Positions 25,792 to 35,372 of a stretch of DNA of 64,000 nucleotides are shown here, in pieces. Made by a program: the position numbers and the translations under genes. The stretch comes from Flavobacterium sp. WC2421 (GTDB lineage: Bacteria > Bacteroidota > Bacteroidia > Flavobacteriales > Flavobacteriaceae). The notes under the pieces were generated by a model that saw only the letters and a list, made by a program, of their open reading frames with translations, was not told the origin of the DNA and did not search any database. Numbering within the stretch: position 1 is the stretch's first letter; every line of letters starts with the position of its first letter. The stretch lies in assembly GCF_040822115.1 (NCBI RefSeq), contig NZ_CP162004.1, positions 186,001 through 250,000 on the forward strand, read 5' to 3'.

Positions 25792-28700
25792 ATGAAAATT
25801 TCAAGAAAAAATCTACTATTTCTTTTACTTGTGTTTTGTATGCATTTAGTGAATGCACAAACAAAATCAATCTCTGGAAAAGTCACCGATTCGTCTGGTT
25901 TCCCACTTACCGGAACAACAGTTTTAGTTAAAGGATCTAAAAATGCAACTATTGCTGATAGCAATGGAAACTATACTATTAATGTCGAAAAAGGAAAAAC
26001 AATAGTATTTACTTTTATGGGATTCACAACAAAAGAAGTTTTAATTAGTAATCAAGAAAATCAAAATGTAATACTACAAGATGATTCCATATCACTGGGC
26101 GAAGTGGTTGTTACTGCATTAGGAATTAAAAGAGACAAACGTGCACTAGGATATGCTTCACAAGAATTAAAATCGGATGATATTAACAAAGTAAACTCAT
26201 CTAATTTTGTTTCGAACTTAACAGGGAAAATATCTGGGGTACAAATCACTGGTTCTGGTAACGGAATTACAAGTTCTTCAAGAATAACAATCCGTGGTGA
26301 TAAATCTTTGAATATTAATAATAACGGGCCTTTATTTATTGTAGATGGTATACCTATCAATAATAATGTATATGGCGTGGGTGGATCTGCAACGACCCAA
26401 ACTGATTTACCAACTGATTATGGAAATGGTGCTTCGGAAATTAATCAAGAAAATATTGAGAGTGTAAACGTATTAAAAGGAGCAGCTGCATCGGCACTTT
26501 ATGGTTCCAGAGCCGCAAATGGAGTTATTGTTATCACAACTAAATCCGGTAAGAAAGGAAAAGGACTTGGAGTTTCCATCTCTTCTTCTTTTATGACAAG
26601 TGAAGCCTTAAGACTACCTGAAATTCAAGGTGTTTATGGCGCTGGTTCAAAACAAACATATGATCCAGGTGCTGATACTAACTTAGGTCCTCGATTTGAC
26701 TCTGGTATTTCTCTATTACAAAACGGAAGTCCTGGCTATTCAATAGGACAAGGGCAAGTATTACCGTTTGAATTTAGATACAACCTAAACGACTTTTTTA
26801 GAAAAGGAAGTTCTATTTCGAATACTGTATCTATTTCTGGTTCAGATGAAAAAACAAATTTCAGACTGAGCTATGGTAAAACAAATAGCGAAGATATTGT
26901 TCCTAATTCTAATTTGAAAAGAGAAAATATAAGCTTAAACCTTAATTATTCTATTTCGGACAAATGGAAATTAAGTACGGTAGCCACTTATACAAAAAGT
27001 TCAAGTGATAACACGCCTGTTACGGGTTACGGAAGCCAAGGTATTATGTATAATTTACTTTGGAATCATACTAATGTTGACTTAGACTGGCTTAAAGACT
27101 ATTGGATTACAAAGGATGTGAAACAAAATAGCATGTTTGGTTGGGGAGATAACCCATTCAAGATTGCTTACGAGAACATCAATGCTTTCAAAAAAGGACG
27201 CCTTTTTGGTAATATTTCTTCTACTTATGAAATCAACAATGACTTTTCATTCATGGCTCGTATTGGGATGGATAATTCAAATGATTTTAGATGGTCCAGA
27301 AGACCTATTGGTTCTTCAAGATATACTAACGGAATGTATCGCGAACAAACCATTGGGTTTACAGAGTATAATGCCGATATGTTATTGAGTTACGATCATA
27401 GTTTTGGTGATTTTTCCGTTAAAATATCTTACGGTGCGAATAGTATGAATCAATACACATCCGAAAGTAAGATTGAAGGGCAAGGAATAAGTATTCCGGG
27501 TATCTACAATTTACAGAACATCAATGTGATGCCGATTCAATCGAGAAACATTTACAAAAAGCGTATCAACAGTATGTATAGTTTGGCCAATATTGGATAT
27601 AAAGATTATCTGTATTTAGACCTTACCGCAAGAAATGACTGGTCATCTACATTACCTGCAAACAACAACTCGTATTTCTATCCATCGGCATCATTGAGTT
27701 TTATTCCAACCTCATTATTTGAAATGAATGAAAATATTGATTTCTTAAAACTAAGAGTGAACGCTGCATCAGTAGGAAATGATACTGATCCTTATCGATT
27801 AGTAAAAACCTATGACAATGGAGCTTTGGCTGGGACTTTAACCAATCCTAATTCTATTTTAAACAGTAATTTAAAACCTGAAATTGCAACTTCTTATGAG
27901 GTGGGTGTTGAAGCTCAGTTTTTCAAAAAAAGAATTACACTTGATGCGAGTTATTATATTACCAACTCTAAGAATCAAATTGTAGGTTTGGATATTTCAC
28001 AATCAACTGGTTTTAATTCGAATGTAATTAATGCGGGTAAAATTCAAAATAAAGGAATCGAATTAGGTCTAGGAATTACACCTGTTAGAACAAAAGATTT
28101 TGAATGGTCGCTTAACGCCAATTTTACTCAAAATCGAGGTACCGTAAAAGAATTGACAGATGGGATTAATAATTATATCATTGCTCAAGGTCCTAATGGT
28201 GGTACAATTGAAGCACGTGTAGGTGAACGAATGGGAGATTTATACGGTCGTGGTTATTTAAGAAGTCCTGACAACCAAATTGTATATGACAATACTGGTT
28301 CTCCAATTTTAGATACTAAAATTAAAAAAATAGGAAACTACAATCCAGATTGGATGTTGGGTCTAGCTACTAATTTAAAATACAAAAACATCAGTCTTAA
28401 TGCTTTATTTGATGTAAGACATGGTGGAAAAATCTATTCGATGACCAATGCTATAGGAATGGAAAGTGGCATACTAGCGGTTTCATTACCTGGTAGAGAA
28501 ACTGGAATCGTTGGAAAAGGAGTGGTACAAAACACAGATGGAACTTACAGCCCAAATACTACTTCAATAAGTGCCGAAAACTGGTATTACTCTAATGCCT
28601 TTCGTAGAGATAATATTGAAGCCAATTCATTTGATGCGTCTTATGTAAAACTAAGAGAAGTAAGTTTAAATTATAGATTTTCTGACAAATGGATTAAAGC

Positions 28701-28881
28701 GGTAAAAATGCAAAACTTAAGCATTGGTTTAGTTGGAAATAATTTAGCACTTTGGACAAAAGTTCCAAACATCGATCCAGAAACTCAAGCGATAAGCGGC
28801 GGTACATTATTACCAGGATTTGAAGTTCTACAACTGCCTTCTTCTAGAAACTATGGAATCAAATTAAATGCTTCATTCTAA
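25792..28881 (+). CDS. SusC/RagA-family TonB-linked outer-membrane protein
   Basis: This is a TonB-dependent outer-membrane importer that works with the downstream SusD-like lipoprotein. From ATG 25792 it is 1029 residues with signal peptide MKISRKNLLFLLLVFCMHLVNAQ. Next comes a CarboxypepD_reg domain (KSISGKVTDSSGFPLTGTTV, about 25-105), the SusC motif LGEVVVTALGI, a plug domain (about 110-230, with SALYGSRAANGVIVITTKSG), and a large C-terminal barrel ending GIKLNASF. The downstream gene is a secreted alkaline-phosphatase-superfamily protein, so the ligand may be a phosphorylated compound rather than a glycan. The upstream ECF module is too far away to assign as its regulator. Confidence 0.92.
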   Translation: MKISRKNLLFLLLVFCMHLVNAQTKSISGKVTDSSGFPLTGTTVLVKGSKNATIADSNGNYTINVEKGKTIVFTFMGFTTKEVLISNQENQNVILQDDSISLGEVVVTALGIKRDKRALGYASQELKSDDINKVNSSNFVSNLTGKISGVQITGSGNGITSSSRITIRGDKSLNINNNGPLFIVDGIPINNNVYGVGGSATTQTDLPTDYGNGASEINQENIESVNVLKGAAASALYGSRAANGVIVITTKSGKKGKGLGVSISSSFMTSEALRLPEIQGVYGAGSKQTYDPGADTNLGPRFDSGISLLQNGSPGYSIGQGQVLPFEFRYNLNDFFRKGSSISNTVSISGSDEKTNFRLSYGKTNSEDIVPNSNLKRENISLNLNYSISDKWKLSTVATYTKSSSDNTPVTGYGSQGIMYNLLWNHTNVDLDWLKDYWITKDVKQNSMFGWGDNPFKIAYENINAFKKGRLFGNISSTYEINNDFSFMARIGMDNSNDFRWSRRPIGSSRYTNGMYREQTIGFTEYNADMLLSYDHSFGDFSVKISYGANSMNQYTSESKIEGQGISIPGIYNLQNINVMPIQSRNIYKKRINSMYSLANIGYKDYLYLDLTARNDWSSTLPANNNSYFYPSASLSFIPTSLFEMNENIDFLKLRVNAASVGNDTDPYRLVKTYDNGALAGTLTNPNSILNSNLKPEIATSYEVGVEAQFFKKRITLDASYYITNSKNQIVGLDISQSTGFNSNVINAGKIQNKGIELGLGITPVRTKDFEWSLNANFTQNRGTVKELTDGINNYIIAQGPNGGTIEARVGERMGDLYGRGYLRSPDNQIVYDNTGSPILDTKIKKIGNYNPDWMLGLATNLKYKNISLNALFDVRHGGKIYSMTNAIGMESGILAVSLPGRETGIVGKGVVQNTDGTYSPNTTSISAENWYYSNAFRRDNIEANSFDASYVKLREVSLNYRFSDKWIKAVKMQNLSIGLVGNNLALWTKVPNIDPETQAISGGTLLPGFEVLQLPSSRNYGIKLNASF

Positions 28882-28891
28882 AAAAATTATC

Positions 28892-30298
28892 ATGAAAAAA
28901 ATCATATTATTTATACTATTACTAAGTGTCAGTATTTCTTGTACCGATGGATTTGAAGAAATCAACACTAATAAAAACCAACCAACTGTCTCACAACCGA
29001 AGCAATTACTTCCCAACGTTATTTTCAATTTAGCAAATAATAATGTTTCAAACTCATTCAACTTTGGAGATATCGTGGCTCAATATGGCGGTAACTACGA
29101 GTACAATGAATTAGACATTTACAACTGGGGTGCCGACAACCGTTTTTGGGGAATGTACAAATGGCTTAATGACATCTACGACATTAAAAAGCAAGCAATT
29201 CTATTAAACAACAAAAACTATGAAGCGATAAGTCTGGTTCTTGAAACCTACACGATGAGTCTTATTACGGATTCTTATGGTTATGCCCCTTACTCTGAAG
29301 CCTCAAAAGGAGAAGAAGGAATTTTAAAACCTAAGTACGATTCTCAAGAAGAAATTTACACCCAATTACTTTTAAACTTAGATAAGGCAAATACTTTAAT
29401 AGATACAAAAACAAAAGTAGAAGGTGACTTATTGTATGGTGGAGACATGTTGAAATGGAAAAAATTCTGTAATTCATTACACGTAAGGCTTTTGATGCGT
29501 ATTTCTAATAAAATAAATGTAAGCGTCAAATTAAATGACATTGTTTCAAAACCTGCAGAGTTTCCTTTATTTCAATCCAATGTAGATAATGCTAACTATG
29601 TTTACTCGGGAAGTTTTCCTAATATTTCTCCTATGAGTGATGGTATCAATAGACTGTATGGATATAATATTGTAATTCCATCTACTAATTTAGTAAACAC
29701 GTTAATTACAAATAACGATCCCCGACTAGAAGAATGGATTGATCCAATTGTGGGAACTACTAATCAGTTAGGACTTCAACCTGGTCTTACTTTAGATCAA
29801 ATTGGAGAACCTACAAAATATTCTAGAAGAGCGGAAGATTATTTTTATACCAAAACAAAAATATCTTCAATATTCATGACGTATAGTGAATTAAACTTTT
29901 TATTAGCTGAAGCAAGTCAACGCAATCTTATCACATCTGGATCTGCGAAAACGTATTACGATACTGCTGTAGAAGCTTCTTTCAAACAATGGAATGTAAT
30001 TATGCCTGCAGATTACTTGACTACAACTGCACCCTATAGTGCAACTACTGAGGTATTATATACTCAAAAATGGTTAGCTTTATACCACACTGGAGTAGAA
30101 GCCTGGTTAGACTGGAAAAGAACGGGTAAACCAAGTTTTATTAAAGCAGGCCCTGGTTCAAAAAACAATGGTAAAGTTCCAAGAAGAATCATGTATCCTA
30201 GTTTAGAGCAATCAGTAAATGCCGAAAACAATAGTGAGGCATTACAAAAAATGGGTGGAGATGATATCAATGCAAAAGTATGGTGGGATAATTTTTAA
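28892..30298 (+). CDS. SusD/RagB-family outer-membrane lipoprotein
   Basis: This is a surface lipoprotein that caps the SusC barrel and captures ligand. I use the ATG at 28892, 11 bp after the susC stop, because it yields a lipoprotein signal peptide (MKKIILFILLLSVSISC) with the cysteine near residue 17. An in-frame upstream ATG overlaps susC. The 468-residue mature protein carries the SusD fold elements: DGFEEINTNKNQPT near the N-terminus, and C-terminal ALYHTGVEAWLDWKRTGKP and VPRRIMYPSLEQ. Those elements resemble the SusD-like_2 subgroup. The binding substrate is not readable. Confidence 0.9.
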   Translation: MKKIILFILLLSVSISCTDGFEEINTNKNQPTVSQPKQLLPNVIFNLANNNVSNSFNFGDIVAQYGGNYEYNELDIYNWGADNRFWGMYKWLNDIYDIKKQAILLNNKNYEAISLVLETYTMSLITDSYGYAPYSEASKGEEGILKPKYDSQEEIYTQLLLNLDKANTLIDTKTKVEGDLLYGGDMLKWKKFCNSLHVRLLMRISNKINVSVKLNDIVSKPAEFPLFQSNVDNANYVYSGSFPNISPMSDGINRLYGYNIVIPSTNLVNTLITNNDPRLEEWIDPIVGTTNQLGLQPGLTLDQIGEPTKYSRRAEDYFYTKTKISSIFMTYSELNFLLAEASQRNLITSGSAKTYYDTAVEASFKQWNVIMPADYLTTTAPYSATTEVLYTQKWLALYHTGVEAWLDWKRTGKPSFIKAGPGSKNNGKVPRRIMYPSLEQSVNAENNSEALQKMGGDDINAKVWWDNF

Positions 30299-30314
30299 TC
30301 AAAAAAACGTAAAC

Positions 30315-31397
30315 ATGAAAAAAATATTTTTAATTCTACTACTTTTTAGTGCTGTAATTACTCATGCACAAAAAGCTGAAAATATCATCATTATCACAAC
30401 AGATGGTTTTAGATGGCAAGAAGCTTTTAAAGGAATGGATGAAACATTAGCAAGAGACAAAAAATTCAACCAAGCAGATAGCGCCTATGTTTATAAAAAA
30501 TATTGGGCTGACAACATCAATGAACGCAGAGAAAAGCTAATGCCTTTTATGTGGTCAGTACTTGCCAAAAAAGGACAAATTTATGGTAATAGAACACTTG
30601 GCAATAAAGTAAACAATGCCAACCCTTACTGGTTTAGTTATCCTGGTTATAACGAGATCATGACGGGATATGCTGATACTTTGATTAACTCTAATCACTA
30701 CCCTGCAAATCCTAATATTACTATTTTAGAATATTTAAACAAGCAACCCAAAATAAAAGGGAGAGTTGCTGCTTTTGGTGCTTGGGATGCTTTTGATAAT
30801 ATTCTGAACGAAAAAAGAGCTGGTTTTCCTGTAATATCTGCATTTGACAAAGTGGGTGGTAAAAATCCAACGGAGAAACAAAAACTGATTAATGCTATGT
30901 TGGCAGACTCTTTCAAACCTTTTCATGAAGAAGAATGTTTAGATGTATTTACACATTATGGCGCATTGGAAGAATTAAAAACAAACAAGCCACGTGTCTT
31001 ATATATTTCTTATGGAGAAACTGATGAGTGGGCACATGCCGGTTTTTACCGTTCTTATTTAGATGCAGCTCATCAAGTAGATGCTTGGATAAAAGAGATT
31101 TGGGACTTTGTTCAAAATGATCCGCAGTACAAAGATAAAACTGCTTTGTTTTTCACTACTGATCATGGTCGTGGTGATATCACTAAATCAGAATGGACAA
31201 GTCATGGTCCAAAAATTAAAGACGCTTCTGAAATATGGTTTGCCACTATGGGACCGCAAATTGAAGCAAAAGGGGAAATGAAAAATGAAAACCAATTGTA
31301 CCAAAACCAATTTGCACAAACAATGGCAAAAATTATGGGCTATACGTTTGAAGCCAACCATCCAATCGCAAAAGAAATACCTGGAGTAGTAAAATAA
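30315..31397 (+). CDS. Secreted alkaline-phosphatase-superfamily hydrolase
   Basis: From ATG 30315 the protein has 360 residues with signal peptide MKKIFLILLLFSAVITHAQ. It belongs to the phosphodiesterase/phosphopentomutase/sulfatase superfamily. It has the N-terminal metal-nucleophile motif IIIITTDGFRW (T28/T29, D30), then GETDEWAHAGFY, FFTTDHGRGD and TSHGP, which supply the usual Asp/His metal ligands. Homologues are often annotated as phosphoglyceromutase, but secretion and the SusCD neighbours argue for hydrolysis of an external phosphoester or sulfate ester. It is 16 bp downstream of the SusD gene. Confidence 0.85.
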   Translation: MKKIFLILLLFSAVITHAQKAENIIIITTDGFRWQEAFKGMDETLARDKKFNQADSAYVYKKYWADNINERREKLMPFMWSVLAKKGQIYGNRTLGNKVNNANPYWFSYPGYNEIMTGYADTLINSNHYPANPNITILEYLNKQPKIKGRVAAFGAWDAFDNILNEKRAGFPVISAFDKVGGKNPTEKQKLINAMLADSFKPFHEEECLDVFTHYGALEELKTNKPRVLYISYGETDEWAHAGFYRSYLDAAHQVDAWIKEIWDFVQNDPQYKDKTALFFTTDHGRGDITKSEWTSHGPKIKDASEIWFATMGPQIEAKGEMKNENQLYQNQFAQTMAKIMGYTFEANHPIAKEIPGVVK

Positions 31398-31416
31398 TCA
31401 CTTCTTAATATTGACA

Positions 31417-31449
31417 AAAAAAGGGTTTGACATAAGTCAAACCCTTTTT
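31417..31449. terminator. Bidirectional terminator
   Basis: A perfect stem AAAAAGGGTTTGAC/GTCAAACCCTTTTT with loop ATAA lies between the convergent phosphatase gene and rlmN, with A-run and T-run on the two sides. Confidence 0.9.
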
Positions 31450-31484
31450 CAATTTCTAAAATATTTATTTATATTTAAATAAAA

Positions 31485-32528
31485 CTACACTTCTTTATTG
31501 GCAAGTTGCCCACAAGCAGCATCTATATCTTTACCTCTACTTCTACGAACTTTAACTACAATCCCACTTGCTTCTAATGCTTTTATGTAAGCATTAGTCG
31601 CTTCTTCTGAGGCTTGTTGAAATTCTCCGTCATCAATCGGGTTGTATTCGATCAAGTTTACTTTACAAGGTACGTATTTACAAAATTTAACTAAAGCATC
31701 TATTGATTCCTTATTATCATTGATATCCTTCCAAACTACGTATTCGTAAGAGATCTTTGATTTGGTTTTTCGATACCAATATTCTAATGATTCACGCAAA
31801 TCTGCCAAAGGAAAATTAGCACTAAAAGGCATTATTCGAGCACGAATTTCATCAATAGCTGAATGCAGGGAAACGGCCAATTTAAATTTCACATCATCAT
31901 CAGCTAATTTTTTTATCATTTTAGGAACTCCTGATGTGGAAACCATAATTCGCTTGGGTGACATTCCTAATCCCTCCTCGGATGTGATCATTTCAATAGC
32001 TTTCAATACATTATTGTAATTCATTAATGGTTCTCCCATTCCCATGAAAACAATATTAGAAAGAGGATGATTATGATACAAACGACTTTCTCTATCTATG
32101 GCCAAAACCTGATCATATATTTCAGCAGGTTCTAAGTTTCGCATCCTTTTTAATCGCGCTGTAGCGCAAAAATTACAATCTAAACTACAACCTACTTGGC
32201 TAGAAACACAAGCTGTTGTTCTGGTATTGGTAGGAATTAAAACAGATTCTACTACTAAACCATCATGTAAACGGACGGCATTTTTTACCGTGCCGTCTTC
32301 AGAACGTTGCATTGTATCTACCTTTATGTGATTGATTACAAAGTAGCTTTCTAACATCGCACGCGTTTCTTTAGAGATATTAGTCATATCCTCAAAACTG
32401 TGCGCCCCTTTATTCCACAACCACTCATATACTTGATTACCACGAAAAGCTTTGTCGCCACTGGTTACAAAAAAATCTCGTAATTCTTCTTTGGATACTG
32501 CCCGTATGTCTTTTTTCTCAATTTGCAT
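31485..32528 (-). CDS. rlmN: 23S rRNA/tRNA adenine-C2 methyltransferase RlmN
   Basis: RlmN is a radical-SAM enzyme that methylates C2 of A2503 in 23S rRNA and A37 of some tRNAs. The 347-residue protein has the radical-SAM cluster motif C114xxxC118xxC121 (GCSLDCNFCATA), the GMGEPLMNY glycine motif near residue 160, and a C-terminal DAACGQL motif with C339, one of the two methylation-site cysteines. Start at 32528 matches the family N-terminus (MQIEKKDIRA). Confidence 0.96.
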   Translation of the reverse strand: MQIEKKDIRAVSKEELRDFFVTSGDKAFRGNQVYEWLWNKGAHSFEDMTNISKETRAMLESYFVINHIKVDTMQRSEDGTVKNAVRLHDGLVVESVLIPTNTRTTACVSSQVGCSLDCNFCATARLKRMRNLEPAEIYDQVLAIDRESRLYHNHPLSNIVFMGMGEPLMNYNNVLKAIEMITSEEGLGMSPKRIMVSTSGVPKMIKKLADDDVKFKLAVSLHSAIDEIRARIMPFSANFPLADLRESLEYWYRKTKSKISYEYVVWKDINDNKESIDALVKFCKYVPCKVNLIEYNPIDDGEFQQASEEATNAYIKALEASGIVVKVRRSRGKDIDAACGQLANKEV

Positions 32529-32532
32529 GCTG

Positions 32533-32540
32533 CAAATTTA
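32533..32540 (-). promoter_or_regulatory. Promoter -7 element of rlmN
   Basis: The minus strand reads TAAATTTG, a TAnnTTTG match only 4 bp upstream of the ATG. If real, transcription starts at or next to the start codon (leaderless). Confidence 0.5.
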
Positions 32541-32720
32541 ATGACTATTTATTGTATTAAATAATTATCCACACAAATTCAGCTTTTCAAGCTGTTTCTA
32601 TTGCTGTTTTTAAAATAAAATTATTTCAAAAAAACATCAAAGATATCGATATAGTACTACTGTTTTTTAATAAACCCTTAACCACTGATATTTATCATGT
32701 ATTGCTCTTCTACTTCGGTA

Positions 32721-32728
32721 TAAATTTG
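32721..32728 (+). promoter_or_regulatory. Promoter -7 element of the YceI-porin operon
   Basis: TAAATTTG matches TAnnTTTG, with TTG at 32702-32704 (16 bp upstream) as a possible -33 box. The YceI gene starts 60 bp downstream. Nothing else is seen in 32541-32720. Confidence 0.6.
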
Positions 32729-32788
32729 TCTCATAATTAATACAAAAAATGGAATTTACAAACCATCATTAACTTAATAAATAACAGC

Positions 32789-33355
32789 ATGAAATCAACA
32801 ACACTTAAATCGGCTTTTTTAGCAATCACTTTATTGGGAATAATATGGTCTTCAAATGCGCAAAAAAACTATGAGTTAAATAAAAAACAAACTTTTTCTG
32901 TACTGGGAACTTCAACATTACATGACTGGGAAATGGAATCAAGCACAGCTACTGGTACTGCAAATATTACTATTACCAATTCTAAATTAGAAGCCATTAA
33001 TGGAATAACAATAAATCTAAAATCGGAAAGTATAAAAAGTGGCAAAGGCGCTATGGACAAAATAGCATACAAAACCTTAAACACAAATAAATTCAAAACC
33101 ATTAAATATGTTTTAAAAACTGCTGAAAAGGTAAATGAAACAACTTGGGATTTAATTGGAACATTTAGTATTGCTGGCGTTAGCAAAGAATTCAAAACAC
33201 AAGTACAAACAACAATAAGTAACGGTTTCGTTACTATACAGGGATCGAACAAAATTACATTTGATGAATTTGGCATGACCCCACCAACTGCATTATTTGG
33301 AACTATTAAAACCGGAAAAGAACTTACACTAAAATTCAATATTAACTTTAATTAA
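32789..33355 (+). CDS. YceI-family periplasmic protein
   Basis: The 188-residue protein has a signal peptide (about residues 1-24, ending SSNAQ) followed by a YceI-type lipocalin-like beta-barrel domain. Motifs fitting the family are FSVLGTSTLHDWEMESSTAT at the start, INLKSESIKSGKGAMDKIAYKTL in the middle, and FDEFGMTPPTALFGTIKTGKE near the C-terminus. YceI proteins bind isoprenoid-like hydrophobic molecules. The ligand here is unknown. It is the first gene of a three-gene operon with a predicted porin and a second YceI-like protein. Confidence 0.88.
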   Translation: MKSTTLKSAFLAITLLGIIWSSNAQKNYELNKKQTFSVLGTSTLHDWEMESSTATGTANITITNSKLEAINGITINLKSESIKSGKGAMDKIAYKTLNTNKFKTIKYVLKTAEKVNETTWDLIGTFSIAGVSKEFKTQVQTTISNGFVTIQGSNKITFDEFGMTPPTALFGTIKTGKELTLKFNINFN

Positions 33356-33362
33356 AGCAATC

Positions 33363-34721
33363 ATGAAAATAATTTATCTTTTAGCTGCTGTCGTATTAAG
33401 TTTGACAACAGTAACTGCACAAAATAGTTTTGGACAAATTCAAAATACGATTCCACGTGATCAAAATGGAATAAATCAATTTGACGTAAAAAAAGACAGC
33501 GTAGCATATAAAGGAATTAGCGTTGATCTTGGAGCTGCATTTGCTTTGCAATTTCAAGTAGTAAAATCCTTTAATGACCAATCCAATTTACCTGCTCCTA
33601 TTACCGGTTACAGATTAAATAATCTAGGAAATAATTTTAATTTACCTACAGCGAATATGATTATTGGAGCGCAATTATACGATGGTGTGCGAGTAAATTT
33701 AGAACTCTATTTGGCCGCGAGACACCACAATGAGACATGGGTAAAAGGAGGTTATTTACAAATTGATAAATTAGATTTTATCAAAAAAGACTTCTTAGCT
33801 GATTTTATGAAATATGCAACCATCAAAATCGGGCAAATGGAAAACAACTATGGTGATGCCCATTTTAGAAGATCTGACAATGGAAATACATTGGCCAACC
33901 CTTTTATTGGAAATAACATTATGGATGCTTTCACTACAGAAATGGGTGCTGAATTTTATTACAACAGAAACGGTTTTGTAAGTATGATCGGTGTTACCAA
34001 CTCAAAACTAAATCAAAATGTAAAAGAAATAGTTGCAAGTTCACCTACTCAAAACACAACTATTAGCCCCACTATTTTAGCAAAAATAGGATTTGACAAA
34101 CAAATTGATTCTGATTTAAGAGTACGATTAACTGGGTCTTTATATCATGTTTCAAATATAAGTGGAAACTTATATGGATCTGATAGAGCAGGTAGCCGCT
34201 TTTATGGTGTTATGTCTCATGCGGCATACACAGGAGTTTCTGGAGAAGTAGCTGACAACTTTGATCCTGCAGCAAACAAAGATACTGGCAGATTCAATCC
34301 TGGATATGGCAACTGGGCAACTTCATACATGATAAACCCTTTTATAAAATACAAAGGCCTTGAATTCTTTGGAACATTAGAATTCTCTTCTGGAGGAGAT
34401 GCAAAAGGAAATGACGATAAAAGAACTGTTAACCAATATGTAGGTGATGTATTGTACCGATTTGGAAAAAACGAAAACCTTTATGTTGGAGCCAAATATA
34501 ATTTAGTTACAGGAAAACTAAAAAATGCCGATGCAAATGCCGTTACAGTAAATAGATTAGAAACTGGACTAGGTTGGTTTATGACTAAAAACATATTGAC
34601 TAAAGTAGTTTATGTAGATCAAAATTATAAAGATTTTAGTCAATTTACAGCAGGAAATCCTAATGATTTATATGGAGGAAACTTTAATGGAGTCCTATTT
34701 GAAGCCGTAATTACATTTTAA
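33363..34721 (+). CDS. Predicted outer-membrane porin-like beta-barrel protein
   Basis: The 452-residue protein has a signal peptide (MKIIYLLAAVVLSLTTVTAQ), an alternating beta-strand pattern, and a C-terminal FEAVITF strand typical of outer-membrane proteins. Segments such as GAQLYDGVRVNLELYLAARH and NGFVSMIGVTNSKLN fit the porin-like proteins of Bacteroidota. It sits 7 bp downstream of the YceI gene and 4 bp upstream of a second YceI-like gene. The operon arrangement suggests that uptake, or redox-linked handling of a small molecule, involves all three proteins, which is inference. Confidence 0.72.
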   Translation: MKIIYLLAAVVLSLTTVTAQNSFGQIQNTIPRDQNGINQFDVKKDSVAYKGISVDLGAAFALQFQVVKSFNDQSNLPAPITGYRLNNLGNNFNLPTANMIIGAQLYDGVRVNLELYLAARHHNETWVKGGYLQIDKLDFIKKDFLADFMKYATIKIGQMENNYGDAHFRRSDNGNTLANPFIGNNIMDAFTTEMGAEFYYNRNGFVSMIGVTNSKLNQNVKEIVASSPTQNTTISPTILAKIGFDKQIDSDLRVRLTGSLYHVSNISGNLYGSDRAGSRFYGVMSHAAYTGVSGEVADNFDPAANKDTGRFNPGYGNWATSYMINPFIKYKGLEFFGTLEFSSGGDAKGNDDKRTVNQYVGDVLYRFGKNENLYVGAKYNLVTGKLKNADANAVTVNRLETGLGWFMTKNILTKVVYVDQNYKDFSQFTAGNPNDLYGGNFNGVLFEAVITF

Positions 34722-34725
34722 TATA

Positions 34726-35277
34726 ATGAAAAAAAGAATTGCAATAGGTATAATGGGTTTAGCACTTTTCACACTCTTAGGAGGTGCTAAGTCCACTGTT
34801 GCACTAAAAAATGCAACACTGATAATAAATAGAATTGAAATAAAAATTAGCGGAACTTCAAACGTGGGAAAATACCATTGTACCAATACTTTTTATATAA
34901 ATGACACTATCAATTTGAACTTAAACAAGAAAAACTCTATAAATGCAGATATCCCAATGCTAAACTTTGATTGTGGTAATAAAATCATGACTAAAGATTT
35001 ACGAAGCACTGTAAAATGCAAAGAATTCCCAAACAGCCATGTTACAATAACAGACATCAAAGCTTACAAGTCCGATTACAAATGCAACCTTACTTTTTTA
35101 ATAACAGATAAAAAACTGAATTACAAAGACTTTATACTATATAAAGAAGATGACAAAATTCATGGCACTATCAATATCAATTTTTCAGATATTGACCTTG
35201 ATCCGCCAGTAAAAATGGCTGGTCTTGTAAAAGTAAGAGACCAGGTTGTTATTGATTTTAGTTTATACAATAATTGA
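34726..35277 (+). CDS. YceI-like secreted protein
   Basis: The 183-residue product has an N-terminal hydrophobic segment (MKKRIAIGIMGLALFTLLGGA), probably a signal peptide or anchor. The following beta-rich domain contains SGTSNVGKYHCTNTF, LNFDCGNKIMTKDLRS and a C-terminal repeat of hydrophobic strands that recall the YceI fold. Similarity to the first YceI protein in the operon is weak, so it is divergent. It has several cysteines (FDCGNK, VKCKE, YKCNL), unlike the first copy. The gene begins 4 bp after the porin stop, so it is almost certainly co-transcribed. Confidence 0.6.
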   Translation: MKKRIAIGIMGLALFTLLGGAKSTVALKNATLIINRIEIKISGTSNVGKYHCTNTFYINDTINLNLNKKNSINADIPMLNFDCGNKIMTKDLRSTVKCKEFPNSHVTITDIKAYKSDYKCNLTFLITDKKLNYKDFILYKEDDKIHGTININFSDIDLDPPVKMAGLVKVRDQVVIDFSLYNN

Positions 35278-35343
35278 TTTCTAACACAAAAAGCTTCCTT
35301 TAAATTTACTTTTAAACTTCTTTTATTCCCATTTTTTGATTTG

Positions 35344-35351
35344 TAACTTTG
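35344..35351 (+). promoter_or_regulatory. Promoter -7 element of the O-methyltransferase gene
   Basis: TAACTTTG matches TAnnTTTG, 21 bp upstream of the chosen ATG at 35373. Confidence 0.6.
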
Positions 35352-35372
35352 CATCAATTAAAAAAGTCAAAA

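Noticed and set aside
30219..30314. Upstream extension of the phosphatase gene to 30219
   Set aside because: That region codes for the end of the SusD-like protein. The ATG at 30315 gives a normal signal peptide.
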